NCBI RefSeq assembly: GCF_030412265.1
Contig: NZ_JAUHLN010000009.1
Location: 1 to 64,000, forward strand
Source of the DNA: Fictibacillus terranigra
Lineage (GTDB): Bacteria; Bacillota; Bacilli; Bacillales; Fictibacillaceae
Direction of reading: 5' to 3'
DNA length: 64,000 nt
The notes below the pieces were generated by a model that saw only the letters and a program-made list of their open reading frames with translations, did no database searches and was not told the DNA's origin. Positions 35,473 through 44,664 of this stretch are shown here, piece by piece (position 1 is the stretch's first letter; each line of letters opens with the position of its first letter). The position numbers were made by a program, and so were the translations under genes.

Positions 35473-37242
35473 ATGAGTCATACTGTCGGTTATTCAAAAA
35501 GTTCAGAAACAGAGGAGGAGAAGTACCAAAGCCAAAAAACAAGAAAAATCAGTTTTGAAGGAGATGCCCTTCGAATGTCAATGGATTGGACGGTACAGGA
35601 CCTGGAAAGAGTGCAAGTCCTTGTGGAAAGCTCCCATGGTTCCAGCCACCCGAGTTCGTATCATTTGTCAGAATTAATAAGAGAGGCTGAAAAAGGGGTT
35701 TTCCAGACTGGGGGAAAACCGGCCATTTATACTACTACTGATATTTGTGATGGGGTCGCCCAGGCTCATAATGGCATGCATTATTCTCTGCTTTCGAGAG
35801 ACATGATTGCATCAATGGTAGAAATCCATGCGATGGCCACTCCTTTTGATGCCATGGTATTATCATCGGCTGGGGATAAAGCTGTGCCTGCCCACTTAAT
35901 GGCTATTGCCAGGCTAAACGTACCCTCCGTATTTATTCCCGGAGGCGCAATGGAAGCAGGCCCATGCCTGAGATCGAATGAAGAATTATGGCATATGAGT
36001 GTGGAAGTGGAACAGCAGAAAATGACGAAAGAAGAATTTTTGGCTTTTCAGCGATCTTGTTGTCCGACTTGTGGGGCATGCCAGTACATGGGTACGGCTG
36101 CAACGATGCAGGTGATGTCAGAAGCGCTTGGTCTTGCTCTTCCCTGGTCGGCGCTCATCCCTGCCACTAATGCCGAGATACGGAAAATGGCAAGAGCCGC
36201 AGGACAGCAAATCATGTATCTGGTTGACAAAGAAATTAAACCTCAAATGATTTTAACACGCGAAGCGTTTGAAAATGCGATAATGGTTCACTCCGCCATC
36301 GGCGGATCATTGAATGCCGTCATGCATCTGATTGCGATCGCAAAGGAAGCGGGCGTAGAGATTGATATTGAACTATTTAATGAAATTCATCAAAAAACAC
36401 CAGTACTCGTAAATACAAAAACGGCAGGACATTATCCTACCGAACTGTTCTGGTATGCAGGTGGTGTGCCATTCGTGATGGAACAGCTTAAGGATACATT
36501 GCATCTGGATGTTTTGACCGTGACTGGAAAGACTTTGGGTGAGAATCTCATTGACTACAGTAAAAATGAAATGAAAAACTTTGCAGAAATGTTTTTAGCC
36601 AATTATAAGCTGAACCGAAGGGATGTTATCTATCCTATTTCCAAACCGCTTCAATCTGAGGGCTCGCTTGCAGTATTAAGAGGAAATCTTGCACCAGAAG
36701 GGGCTACTGTCAAAAAATTTGCTGTAGATAAGGACATGATGGTCCATACGGGGAGTGCAAAAGTATTTGACAATGAACGTGAGGCGGTAGATGCCTTGAT
36801 CAAGAAAGAAATTCAGCCAGGAGATGTGGTCATTATCCGCTACCAAGGTCCCCGGGCTATTGGAATGCCGGAGATGTTTTTCATGTCCGAACTTATTGCT
36901 TCCGATCCCATTCTGTCACGAACCACTTCTCTTTTGACAGATGGAAGATTTTCAGGTGCGACGAAAGGGCCTTGTGTTGGTTATATGGAACCAGAGGCCA
37001 TGGACGGAGGGCCTCTTGCTTTTGTTAAAAATCAAGACCTGATTAAGATTGATATACCTAATCGTAAAATTGATGTTGTTGGTCTAGAGGGGAGGGAGTG
37101 CAGCGAAGAAAAAGTGTTGGCTGCTTTTAGAGAACGGAGAATAAGCTGGAATCCGCCGAAATTCAACCACAAAGGCGTTCTTGGGCAATACACTAGATTA
37201 GCAAGGCCAGCGTTGCAGGGAGGATCTTGTTCCAATTCATAA
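35473..37242 (+). CDS. IlvD/Edd-family (sugar acid) dehydratase, atypical cluster ligands
   Basis: A 589-aa dehydratase of the dihydroxy-acid/6-phosphogluconate dehydratase family; length is normal. Core motifs are ICDGVAQAHNGMHYSLLSRD (about 91-110), CCPTCGACQYMGTAATMQ (196-213, with C203) and the C-terminal TDGRFSGATKGPCVGYMEPEA. The usual CDK cluster motif reads GDK here (SSAGDKAVPA, about 131-140), so one conserved cluster cysteine is replaced by glycine. The earlier PC-N/H-H motif is also replaced (SSHPSSYHL). The cluster may be bound differently, perhaps using C92, or the enzyme may be impaired. Presumed role: aldonate to 2-keto-3-deoxyaldonate. Confidence 0.87.
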   Translation: MSHTVGYSKSSETEEEKYQSQKTRKISFEGDALRMSMDWTVQDLERVQVLVESSHGSSHPSSYHLSELIREAEKGVFQTGGKPAIYTTTDICDGVAQAHNGMHYSLLSRDMIASMVEIHAMATPFDAMVLSSAGDKAVPAHLMAIARLNVPSVFIPGGAMEAGPCLRSNEELWHMSVEVEQQKMTKEEFLAFQRSCCPTCGACQYMGTAATMQVMSEALGLALPWSALIPATNAEIRKMARAAGQQIMYLVDKEIKPQMILTREAFENAIMVHSAIGGSLNAVMHLIAIAKEAGVEIDIELFNEIHQKTPVLVNTKTAGHYPTELFWYAGGVPFVMEQLKDTLHLDVLTVTGKTLGENLIDYSKNEMKNFAEMFLANYKLNRRDVIYPISKPLQSEGSLAVLRGNLAPEGATVKKFAVDKDMMVHTGSAKVFDNEREAVDALIKKEIQPGDVVIIRYQGPRAIGMPEMFFMSELIASDPILSRTTSLLTDGRFSGATKGPCVGYMEPEAMDGGPLAFVKNQDLIKIDIPNRKIDVVGLEGRECSEEKVLAAFRERRISWNPPKFNHKGVLGQYTRLARPALQGGSCSNS

Positions 37243-37257
37243 GAAGGGGGCAATCGA

Positions 37258-38019
37258 ATGAAATTACAAGGGAAAGTAGCAGTAATTACAGGGTCATCTC
37301 GCTCCATCGGGGCAGCAGTTGCCAAGCGGTTTGCTCGTGAAGGAGCAAAGGTTGTTATTAATTATAATAAACATCCAGATCTAGCTGAAGAGGTAATGAA
37401 CGATATAGTTGACAATGGCGGACAGGCGATGACTTTCCGTGCAGATGTTTCCCAGGAAGAAGATGTAAAAGCCATGATGGCAGCAGCTGCCTCCCAATTC
37501 GGCACAATTGATATTTTAGTAAACAATGCTGCTATCGATCCTAGAAAAGCTTGGTATGAGATTACCGAGGAAGACTGGGACCATGTAATGGGTGTTAATG
37601 TAAAATCACAATTCTTATGTTCAAAAGCTGTGTTTCCATTTATGAGAAATCAAGGGCAAGGAAAAATTATTAATGTTTCCTCTGTTACCTTTTTTACGGG
37701 TCAAAAGAATTTTCTTCATTATGTTTCTTCTAAAGGAGCCATCATAGGATTTACGAGGGCCTTGGCCAGAGAAGTGGGGGAATATAATATTACAGTTAAT
37801 TGTATAACGCCGGGAGCGGTGTTAACAGAAACAGAATATGAAAAGGTAAGCCCCGAAACGATTGAAACTTCTACAAACTATTTAAAGGAAGCGCAATGCT
37901 TTTCCCGACGTGAAACAGTTGAAGATGTGGAAGGTGCGTTTGTGTTCTTCGCATCTCAGGACAGCAACTTCATCAGCGGCCAGATCCTTAATGTAGACGG
38001 TGGGTGGATGATGCACTGA
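37258..38019 (+). CDS. SDR-family oxidoreductase
   Basis: Classical short-chain dehydrogenase of 253 aa. NAD(P) site TGSSRSIGAAVAKR (residues 10-23) with RSIG in place of the usual GIG, NNAA near 89, catalytic Ser in NVSSVTFFTG, YxxxK as YVSSKGA, C-terminus ILNVDGGWMMH. AAGGGGG lies before ATG 37258. Within this cluster it could oxidise the released sugar to a lactone or a 2-keto-3-deoxyaldonate to the diketo acid. Confidence 0.9.
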   Translation: MKLQGKVAVITGSSRSIGAAVAKRFAREGAKVVINYNKHPDLAEEVMNDIVDNGGQAMTFRADVSQEEDVKAMMAAAASQFGTIDILVNNAAIDPRKAWYEITEEDWDHVMGVNVKSQFLCSKAVFPFMRNQGQGKIINVSSVTFFTGQKNFLHYVSSKGAIIGFTRALAREVGEYNITVNCITPGAVLTETEYEKVSPETIETSTNYLKEAQCFSRRETVEDVEGAFVFFASQDSNFISGQILNVDGGWMMH

Positions 38020-38064
38020 ATACTAAATTATAAGGCACTACATACCCATAGAGGAGGCCAAATA

Positions 38065-38937
38065 TTGAAATTGGTAAGTTTTATGAAAAATGATCAATGT
38101 AATCCGGGTATCCTTATTAACGAAGAGGTGATCGATTTAGAAAAATGGTCCAGGAAGCATAGGGTAGCCCCTGTGACTTCCATCATTGATATTATTAAAA
38201 ACGAATGTCTCTTAAATGAACTGGAGAACTTAACGATGGAGAGCACAAGTGGATGTAGTTTAAAGCTCGAGACGATAACACTTGGACCATGCATCCCCGA
38301 CCCGGAAAAGATTATTTGTGTAGGTCTTAATTATAAGAAACATGCTGAAGAAACAAATACACTTCCACCTGATCACCCCATTTTGTTCAGTAAGTTCCGA
38401 AATTCGTTGGCAGGACACAAGCAGGTTATTGACATTCCAAAGGTCACTAAAAAACTGGACTATGAAGCTGAACTGGCAATTGTCATTGGCAAGGAAGCCA
38501 AGAATGTCCCTCCTGAGAAGGCACAAGAATTTATTTTTGGCTATACCATAGCGAATGACCTGTCTGCCCGCGATTTACAGATGCGTACAACACAGTGGCT
38601 CGCCGGCAAGAACGGTGACGGATTTTGTCCCCTCGGTCCTTGCGTTGTTACTAAAGACGATATTATGGATCCAAACCTCTTAGAAATCACAACGACTCTT
38701 AATGGAGAACGGCGACAATCCTCTAATACCTCTGATATGATTTTTGATTGTATGACACTAGTAAGCAGTATTTCAGAACTCATGACCTTGTACCCCGGGG
38801 ATCTAATTCTGACAGGAACTCCGGAGGGAGTCATTCACGGATACCCTGAAAAAGATCAGCATTATCTTAAAGATGGAGATGAAATCGTGATAGAAATTGA
38901 GCAAATCGGATCATTAAAAAATACATTTTCCAGTTAA
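38065..38937 (+). CDS. Fumarylacetoacetate hydrolase (FAH)-family protein
   Basis: A 290-aa FAH-fold enzyme. Motifs are IICVGLNYKKHAEETN (about 91-106), the metal site YEAELAIVIG (ExE, about 133-142), GYTIANDLSARDLQ and ILTGTPEGV. TTG start 9 nt after GAGGAGG. In sugar-acid pathways, FAH-family enzymes act as 2-keto-3-deoxyaldonate dehydratases or 2,4-diketo-3-deoxyaldonate hydrolases, giving pyruvate plus a small acid. That is the most likely role beside an IlvD/Edd dehydratase and a lactonase. Confidence 0.9.
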   Translation: MKLVSFMKNDQCNPGILINEEVIDLEKWSRKHRVAPVTSIIDIIKNECLLNELENLTMESTSGCSLKLETITLGPCIPDPEKIICVGLNYKKHAEETNTLPPDHPILFSKFRNSLAGHKQVIDIPKVTKKLDYEAELAIVIGKEAKNVPPEKAQEFIFGYTIANDLSARDLQMRTTQWLAGKNGDGFCPLGPCVVTKDDIMDPNLLEITTTLNGERRQSSNTSDMIFDCMTLVSSISELMTLYPGDLILTGTPEGVIHGYPEKDQHYLKDGDEIVIEIEQIGSLKNTFSS

Positions 38938-38976
38938 TCACTGATCTTGATCTTAAATTGTCAGGAGGTGCGGGTA

Positions 38977-40770
38977 ATAGTAAAGTTTTCTCGGAACTTC
39001 ATTTTATTATTGGTTGCATTCTTAATGGGAATTAGTTACAGCTTTGAAGCAAGTGCACAAACAGACAGAAGTAGCAGGAAACAGAATCCAGGTAACCAAG
39101 ATCTGGTAAACCTTCAGCTGCTTGGCCTGACTGATCTCCATGGTTACCTTCAGGCCTTCAACGATGCAGCTAATGGCAAAATAGATACACCAGACGGACT
39201 AGTAACGGTAGGGGGGGCCGCTTATTTAACCACCCACTTAAACCAGTTGGAAAAAGAGCATGAAAATTCCATTCGGATTTCCGTGGGTGATAACTTCATG
39301 GGATGGCCGTTTGAAGTTTATGCTCATCGTAATGAGCCGACGGTAGAATTTTTAAATACCATCAATGTAGAACTCTCCGCTGCGGGAAATCATGAGTTTG
39401 ATTGGTCAAAGAAATTTTTAACCAATCATATGATCAAGGGAAAATGTTTTGGCAGGCCTGATGAGGATAGCTGCTTTATAGATTCATCGGGCAGGCGGTT
39501 TCAGGGTGCCAAGTTTGAATACTTGGCTTCTAATGTTATAGAGGAGAAAACAGGAAAACTTTTATTGAAGCCTTATGTTATCAAACAATTTTCGGACGGT
39601 AAAGGTGGCACAATTCCTGTTGGTTTTATTGGGCTTACCGAAGTTGCTGCAATGATCAAGTCGTTCTCCTTTCAGGAAGGAGTTCTGACCATGGACCCGC
39701 TAAAGATAGCAGCTGATCATTATGCAAAAGAGCTGCAGAACAAAGGTGTAGAAACCATCATTGCTGTTGTTCATGAAGGAGGAGAAGCTGGGACAGATTT
39801 TAATGGCTGCTCAAATCCTCAAGGAATGGTGTTTGATTTCGCAAAAGAAGCCACACCAGCCATTGATGCCGTATTGGCAGGGCATTGGCATACCTCTTTT
39901 AATTGTGTTGTAGATGATCCTGTAGGGAACCCCCGTCCGGTTATAGAAGGAAGTTTTCATGGAAAACTCATCAATGAAGTAAACTTATGGATTGATCCTG
40001 AAAGTAGAGACGTTGTTCGTGACAAAACCACTTCTACTAATCATTTAGTAACAAGAGATGTACCAGCTGATGCGAAGATAAATAATATGGTCTCGTACTG
40101 GAAGAAGCGAGGGGACGAAAAGTATTCACAGCCGGTTGCCAAATTGAAAGGTGACATAACACGAATCCGAAATGAGAATGGAGAAAGCACACTCGCAGAC
40201 TTAATTGCGGATGCCCATTATGCTGCAGGTAAAAAAATGAAAAATCCTGCAGATTTTGCGTTAGTTCCTCCAGGTGCTTTGAGGGGAGGTGATTTACTTT
40301 ATGCAAAAAGCAAAGAGGTAAATGACCAGGATGGACGGATTCTCTTCGGAGAGCAGTGGAAAGCGCATGAATATGTTAACCCTATTCTTGTTGTTACTTT
40401 GACCGGAAAGCAGATCAAGCAAGTACTCGAAGAACAATGGAGATTAAATACTGATGGGACTACTAGCTTTTACCCACTTGCTGTTTCTCATAACGTTCGT
40501 TACTCATATACCAATAAAAAACCTATAGGAGAGAGGGTAAATACGTACGATATAGTGATAAACAACAAAGTATTAAATCCTAAAAAGTCTTACCGTGTTG
40601 CGGCATTGGCTTCTCTAGTAGTAGGAACTGACGGTTATCCTTCATTTAAAAACTACCGTAACCCTATAAGGATAAAAGAAGAGAATGGAAGCTGGGCGTT
40701 CTTGAAATATCTAAAAGATAAAAAGGTATTAGATGTACCTGAACTGGTTAGGGTCTCTAAAATTGAGTAA
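38977..40770 (+). CDS. Secreted 5'-nucleotidase/metallophosphatase (UshA-like)
   Basis: An exported binuclear metallophosphoesterase of about 600 aa. A signal peptide (FILLLVAFLMGISYSFEASA) ends near residue 30. The metallophosphatase domain has TDLHGYL, VGDNFMGWP, GNHEFDW, VHEGGEAG and AGHWHTSFN. The C-terminal 5'-nucleotidase domain ends with a substrate-loop-like GTDGYPSF. No canonical start fits well: AGGAGG (38963-38968) lies 8 nt before an ATA codon at 38977, while the only upstream candidate, TTG 38947, has no site. It therefore uses a rare ATA start or a poorly served TTG. Its place in a sugar operon is unusual. A terminator follows. Confidence 0.85.
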   Translation: MVKFSRNFILLLVAFLMGISYSFEASAQTDRSSRKQNPGNQDLVNLQLLGLTDLHGYLQAFNDAANGKIDTPDGLVTVGGAAYLTTHLNQLEKEHENSIRISVGDNFMGWPFEVYAHRNEPTVEFLNTINVELSAAGNHEFDWSKKFLTNHMIKGKCFGRPDEDSCFIDSSGRRFQGAKFEYLASNVIEEKTGKLLLKPYVIKQFSDGKGGTIPVGFIGLTEVAAMIKSFSFQEGVLTMDPLKIAADHYAKELQNKGVETIIAVVHEGGEAGTDFNGCSNPQGMVFDFAKEATPAIDAVLAGHWHTSFNCVVDDPVGNPRPVIEGSFHGKLINEVNLWIDPESRDVVRDKTTSTNHLVTRDVPADAKINNMVSYWKKRGDEKYSQPVAKLKGDITRIRNENGESTLADLIADAHYAAGKKMKNPADFALVPPGALRGGDLLYAKSKEVNDQDGRILFGEQWKAHEYVNPILVVTLTGKQIKQVLEEQWRLNTDGTTSFYPLAVSHNVRYSYTNKKPIGERVNTYDIVINNKVLNPKKSYRVAALASLVVGTDGYPSFKNYRNPIRIKEENGSWAFLKYLKDKKVLDVPELVRVSKIE

Positions 40771-40785
40771 AAAAGGTCAATTAAA

Positions 40786-40828
40786 AAAAGAGAAGTACGG
40801 GCCTGGTAGGCTCTTACTTTTCTTGTTA
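40786..40828 (+). terminator. Rho-independent terminator
   Basis: AAGAGAAGTA / TACTTTTCTT outer stem and GCCTGGTAGGC inner hairpin, then TTGTTATAT, 16 bp after the 5'-nucleotidase gene. It ends the IclR operon. Confidence 0.65.
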
Positions 40829-40934
40829 TATACATTTCTCCCCGCAATGACTTCGTTAGGGACAGTCCCTTTATAAAAAACGCAAAATACAAAATCAAAT
40901 ATCATATTTTTTAATCGAGTAGGGAGGGTTATTT

Positions 40935-41807
40935 TTGTTAGGTGAAGTGGAATTAGTTATTGATGCCAAAGCGACGCTTGGGGAAGGACCATCTTGGGAC
41001 AGTAAAAGACACTTGCTTTATTGGGTGGATATTCTAGGTCAAAAGCTCCATCTTTACAATCCAACTACTGGTATAAATAAATCTATTGCTCTGGGGCAAT
41101 TGGTAGGATCAGTAGTACCGAGAAAATCAGGAGGAGTTGTACTTGCTCTAGAAAAAGGATTTTATTTTTTAGACTTAGAAACTAAAAGTCTTCAAGCTAT
41201 TTTTGATCCAGAAAGTCATTTAGAAGAGAATCGGTTTAATGACGGAAAATGTGATCCTAAGGGGCGTTTTTGGGCGGGGACCACTGATTCGGTCGGAACC
41301 AACGAGGCAGGTGCTCTGTATTGTTTAGGAAAAGACTTGCTTACGAAAAAGAAATTAGGAAAAGTAAGTACGTCCAATGGACTAGCTTGGTCTCCTGATC
41401 ATAAATACATGTATTTTATTGATACACCTACACGAAAGGTCGTTCAGTTTGAGTATGATCTAAACTCTGGACATATAGAAAATCCCATTGATGTTATCTA
41501 CTTCGTCGACGATGAAGGGCTCCCTGATGGGATGACCATAGACGATGAAGGAATGCTTTGGATTGCCCACTGGGGAGGTTCTAAAATATCAAGGTGGAAT
41601 CCTAAAAGTGGAAAACAAATGCTTTCAGTCCCTATACCTGCATTTTATGTAACGTCTTGTACGTTTGGTGGAAAAGATTTAAACGAGTTATACATAACCA
41701 CTGCAAGAATGGAAAACAATCACTCTAAAATATTTCCAATTGCTGGAGGCGTGTTCCGAATAAAAACGAGTGTAAAAGGTTGCCCAACGTATCAATTCAA
41801 TAACTAA
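40935..41807 (+). CDS. SMP-30/gluconolactonase-family sugar lactonase
   Basis: Six-bladed beta-propeller lactonase of 290 aa. The metal-binding and catalytic residues are visible in TLGEGPSWDSKRHLLYWVDI (Glu near 16), SNGLAWSPDHK (Asn near 149) and LPDGMTIDDEGMLWIAHWGG (Asp near 198). TTG start after GGGAGGG. It hydrolyses an aldonolactone to the aldonic acid, feeding the IlvD/Edd dehydratase encoded upstream. It has its own transcription unit after the terminator at 40786. Confidence 0.9.
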   Translation: MLGEVELVIDAKATLGEGPSWDSKRHLLYWVDILGQKLHLYNPTTGINKSIALGQLVGSVVPRKSGGVVLALEKGFYFLDLETKSLQAIFDPESHLEENRFNDGKCDPKGRFWAGTTDSVGTNEAGALYCLGKDLLTKKKLGKVSTSNGLAWSPDHKYMYFIDTPTRKVVQFEYDLNSGHIENPIDVIYFVDDEGLPDGMTIDDEGMLWIAHWGGSKISRWNPKSGKQMLSVPIPAFYVTSCTFGGKDLNELYITTARMENNHSKIFPIAGGVFRIKTSVKGCPTYQFNN

Positions 41808-42413
41808 TTGCTTAGAGACAAAATCAGAAGGCTATCAATCTACCGATGGAAAAAGAGCATACAAAGCGGCCATGATAATTTGTGATTTTCTTTAAAATCA
41901 CGGTCCGTATTCTGGTGGAACACTTCGTCATCCGCATAAATCAACGGTTTTAAAGAGGATTATCATCAAAACACAATCCTAACCAATTTTAGGGCATGTT
42001 GATAAACAGGATGAAATGATTAAGATTAATATTTCTACAAAACCAAAAATGGGGTTTTATGAGCTGAATATTATGTTTGAAGATGAGATTAGGTTCAGAT
42101 TTATAGTAAGAGCAATAGGCTTAACCGCCAAATCAAAAAGAACCGGGTTAGGGTATATGTTCAGCTTGAAACTCTCCATGGTGCTATTTCCTTGGATGAA
42201 TATTCGCAAGAGAAAAGTCCTGTTATGTTACGCACTGAAAATGGTCCGCAGCTCGTCAAGTTTCAAGAAATATGGAAAGAATGAAGTGGGCGAGATGCCC
42301 CCCGCTAGAAAAATTCCAGATGTTACGCTACTTAAGTTAAAACGATATTAAGAATAAACATATGATTTTTTCGATGGTAGATACTTATAAAGTAATAAAA
42401 GGGGAAATAAAAT
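41808..42413. other. Intergenic region with possible transposase scrap
   Basis: Contains a perfect hairpin GTGATTTT-CTTT-AAAATCAC (41882-41901) and a rightward open stretch, about 42095-42290. That stretch reads VYVQLETLHGAISLDEYSQE and SPVMLRTENGPQLVKFQEIW and vaguely recalls the (S)DNGPQF region of DDE transposases. A longer frame in the same interval looks like chance. No intact gene. Confidence 0.35.
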
Positions 42414-42827
42414 ATGAGGATGTTGCAAGCCATTCCGGCTTTGCCAGTAAGGGATATTAAACGAAGCATAGAGTTTTATTGTGAAAAACTTAGTTTTTCC
42501 CTAGGTTACCATGAAGGTGGTTTCGCTGTCCTTCTTTATAATGACGTTAGACTTATTCATCTTTGGGAAGCCAGTGATGAAAGCTGGCGTACTCGTAGCA
42601 ACTTAAAACCGATCGTCTCGGGTGCAGAATCGTTTATTGCAGGTACTGCCAGTTGTCGAATAGAAGTAGAGGGTATTGATGAACTGTATCAACACATTCA
42701 GCCATTGGATATTTTGCACCCTAATACGCAGCTAACTGACAAGTGGTGGGGAGTACGTGATTTTGGTGTATCAGACCCCGACAATAATCTGATAGAATTT
42801 TTCGAAAACCTTAGCAATCACGGATAA
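42414..42827 (+). CDS. VOC-family (glyoxalase/bleomycin-resistance-like) protein
   Basis: A 137-aa single-pair beta-alpha-beta-beta-beta fold protein. It starts AIPALPVRDIKRSIEFYCEK and ends VRDFGVSDPDNNLIEFFE, the typical VOC pattern with metal-ligand-like residues (His near 54, Glu near 131). AAAGGGGA precedes ATG 42414. Close in style to bleomycin-binding BLMA/BleO-type proteins, but catabolic VOC isomerases or dioxygenases are equally possible here. Confidence 0.85.
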   Translation: MRMLQAIPALPVRDIKRSIEFYCEKLSFSLGYHEGGFAVLLYNDVRLIHLWEASDESWRTRSNLKPIVSGAESFIAGTASCRIEVEGIDELYQHIQPLDILHPNTQLTDKWWGVRDFGVSDPDNNLIEFFENLSNHG

Positions 42828-43105
42828 ATAATTTGAGAATTATTTATATGGGATAAATCAAAAAATCAATAACATTTTATTTAAAGGTAGGAACGACATG
42901 AAAATCCTAGACAGTATTCTCGAGACGCTCCTAGTAGTAGAGGTACTCTCCGAATAAAGACGGATTTTGGTATCTATTATTTTATCGCAGGCTCTTTAAT
43001 GATACAGGTTTCTTCTGTACAGCTTTAAAAAAGGCAGAAATCGCCGTATTGGAGACCGCAGCATGACTCAAAGAGCCTAGCATTTAAAAAAAGAGATGAA
43101 GTCAT
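42828..43105. other. Intergenic region, no gene
   Basis: About 280 bp. It contains a 9-bp inverted repeat AGGCTCTTT / AAAGAGCCT (near 42988 and 43071) about 75 bp apart. No coding frame or clear promoter is seen. Confidence 0.35.
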
Positions 43106-44368
43106 GTGGCAAACCAAACAAAGAAGGTAAAACAAATCCGAATACAAGAACATTGGCAGATGCTGATCTGGCTCTTATTTGTTCAAATACTTGTGGCTTT
43201 TGTGGGCCGCGGTATTGTCCCCCTGGGTGTGCTGATTGGAAATGATCTTTCTCTTACGAAAGCTCAGATCGGTATGCTTCCTGCGGGTCTCTTTTTAGGG
43301 CAGGCGATCGCCTCCATTCCGGCTGGTTTTTTGGCAGACCGGTTAGGCTCCAGAAGACTGCTTCTGGCACTGTCGCTATGTTTAGGGATCAATTTTATGC
43401 TGTCAACCTTCCTTAATGAATTCTGGTCAATGCTCTTGTTTGTTGTATTGGGGGGACTCGGCTACGGTGCTATGCACCCTGTATCCAACAGGGGAATCGT
43501 CTATTGGTTCTCTCAAGTTCAGCGGGGAACAGCCATGGGAATCAAGCAGATGGGTGTGACTTTAGGTTCTGCACTCTCAGCGGTTATTTTGCTGCCGCTG
43601 GCGGCAAAGTACGGCTGGCGAACTGCGGTCATAGGAGCGTCCGCTTTGCTGATTGGTGCGGGATTCCTTTCATTTTATCAGTATAGAGATTCGGAACATT
43701 CTCATTCAGCGAACCATAGTGAGCGACTGTCTGCTTTTTACCGGTCCATGTGGAAGATGGTTCGTAATAAACCGTTGCTTCTTGTTAGTTTAAGTGCGTT
43801 TGGACTAAACGGAGCACAAATGTGCTTAAACACGTATCTTGTTCTTTATGCTCATGAAAAGATGGGCATTTCCTTGGTACTGTCGGGAATGCTCCTCGTT
43901 ATTTCGGAAGTGTGCGGTTCTTTCGGAAGGGTTGCGTGGGGTGTCGTAAGTGACCGGCTTTTTAACGGAGAGAGGACCATCATTCTGTTGTTGATCACAA
44001 TCATTTCGGCCATATCCAGTTTGGTGATAGTCAGTATCCCTGCTAATACGGAATTTCTATTTCTCGTTCCGGTCGTTGCTGTCTTTGGTTTTGCGGTTTC
44101 TGGTTTTAACGGTATCTGGATGAATCTCGCGAGTGAGCTCGTTCGTCCCGAACATGCCGGCATTTCCAGTGGACTGAGCATCATGATCGGTTCTCTTGGT
44201 GTAATGGTAGCACCTCCTTTTTTTGGCCTGATGGTAGATATGAACGGCAACTACACTTACGGCTGGCTGTTTGTTACTTTTCTGCTTTGTATCGTGATCA
44301 TGATTTTGCTCGCCATGTTTCAATTCAATAGAAAAGAAAAAAAGAGGGTGGATCAACATGCAGTTTGA
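43106..44368 (+). CDS. MFS transporter
   Basis: Twelve-helix major facilitator of 420 aa. It has motif A-like GFLADRLGSRRLLL (about 73-86) between helices 2 and 3, a long charged loop around residue 200, and the motif repeat WGVVSDRLFNGERT in the second half. GTG start is preceded by AAAGAGATGA. Resembles CynX/NimT- or nitrate/oxalate-type carriers. It may import a sugar acid or export a toxic intermediate; the substrate is not readable. Confidence 0.85.
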   Translation: MANQTKKVKQIRIQEHWQMLIWLLFVQILVAFVGRGIVPLGVLIGNDLSLTKAQIGMLPAGLFLGQAIASIPAGFLADRLGSRRLLLALSLCLGINFMLSTFLNEFWSMLLFVVLGGLGYGAMHPVSNRGIVYWFSQVQRGTAMGIKQMGVTLGSALSAVILLPLAAKYGWRTAVIGASALLIGAGFLSFYQYRDSEHSHSANHSERLSAFYRSMWKMVRNKPLLLVSLSAFGLNGAQMCLNTYLVLYAHEKMGISLVLSGMLLVISEVCGSFGRVAWGVVSDRLFNGERTIILLLITIISAISSLVIVSIPANTEFLFLVPVVAVFGFAVSGFNGIWMNLASELVRPEHAGISSGLSIMIGSLGVMVAPPFFGLMVDMNGNYTYGWLFVTFLLCIVIMILLAMFQFNRKEKKRVDQHAV

Positions 44369-44602
44369 TCGCAGCTTCGCATAAAAAATATGGAAACCAT
44401 GAAGTGGGTTGAGGCGTGCAGCTGCTGCAGACGGCGTTACTATATTCAATTATTTTGGAATGCTTTCTACTACAATGCCACAACCAAATCAAACCATTAT
44501 AGTCCGTTCCAGTGTGATCCTGCTTTACCGCCGAAATATGCTCTTTGATAAAACAAAGAAGTTCTACGCAGATTATCCAACTTAAAAAATCAAAATAAAA
44601 TG
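44369..44602. other. Intergenic region, no gene recognised
   Basis: About 230 bp between the MFS gene and the bidirectional terminator. Short open stretches, no recognisable family. Confidence 0.35.
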
Positions 44603-44641
44603 AAAAGGAGTACCGCTTACTCTTTACGGTACTCCTTTTTT
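44603..44641. terminator. Bidirectional terminator between convergent operons
   Basis: A 13-bp perfect stem AAAAGGAGTACCG / CGGTACTCCTTTT with an 11-nt loop and A/T runs on both sides, between the rightward MFS gene and the leftward Gfo/Idh operon. Confidence 0.88.
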
Positions 44642-44664
44642 ATTTATTCATTAGCAGCAATCTT

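Noticed and set aside
41882-41901. Perfect hairpin GTGATTTT-CTTT-AAAATCAC as terminator of the lactonase gene
   Set aside because: No T-run follows on either strand, so I left it as an unassigned hairpin in the intergenic entry.
42016-42351. Rightward 111-codon frame between the lactonase and VOC genes
   Set aside because: It has no ribosome binding site and is basic and unstructured-looking. Another frame in the same place reads more like a decayed transposase, so I treated the interval as relic DNA.
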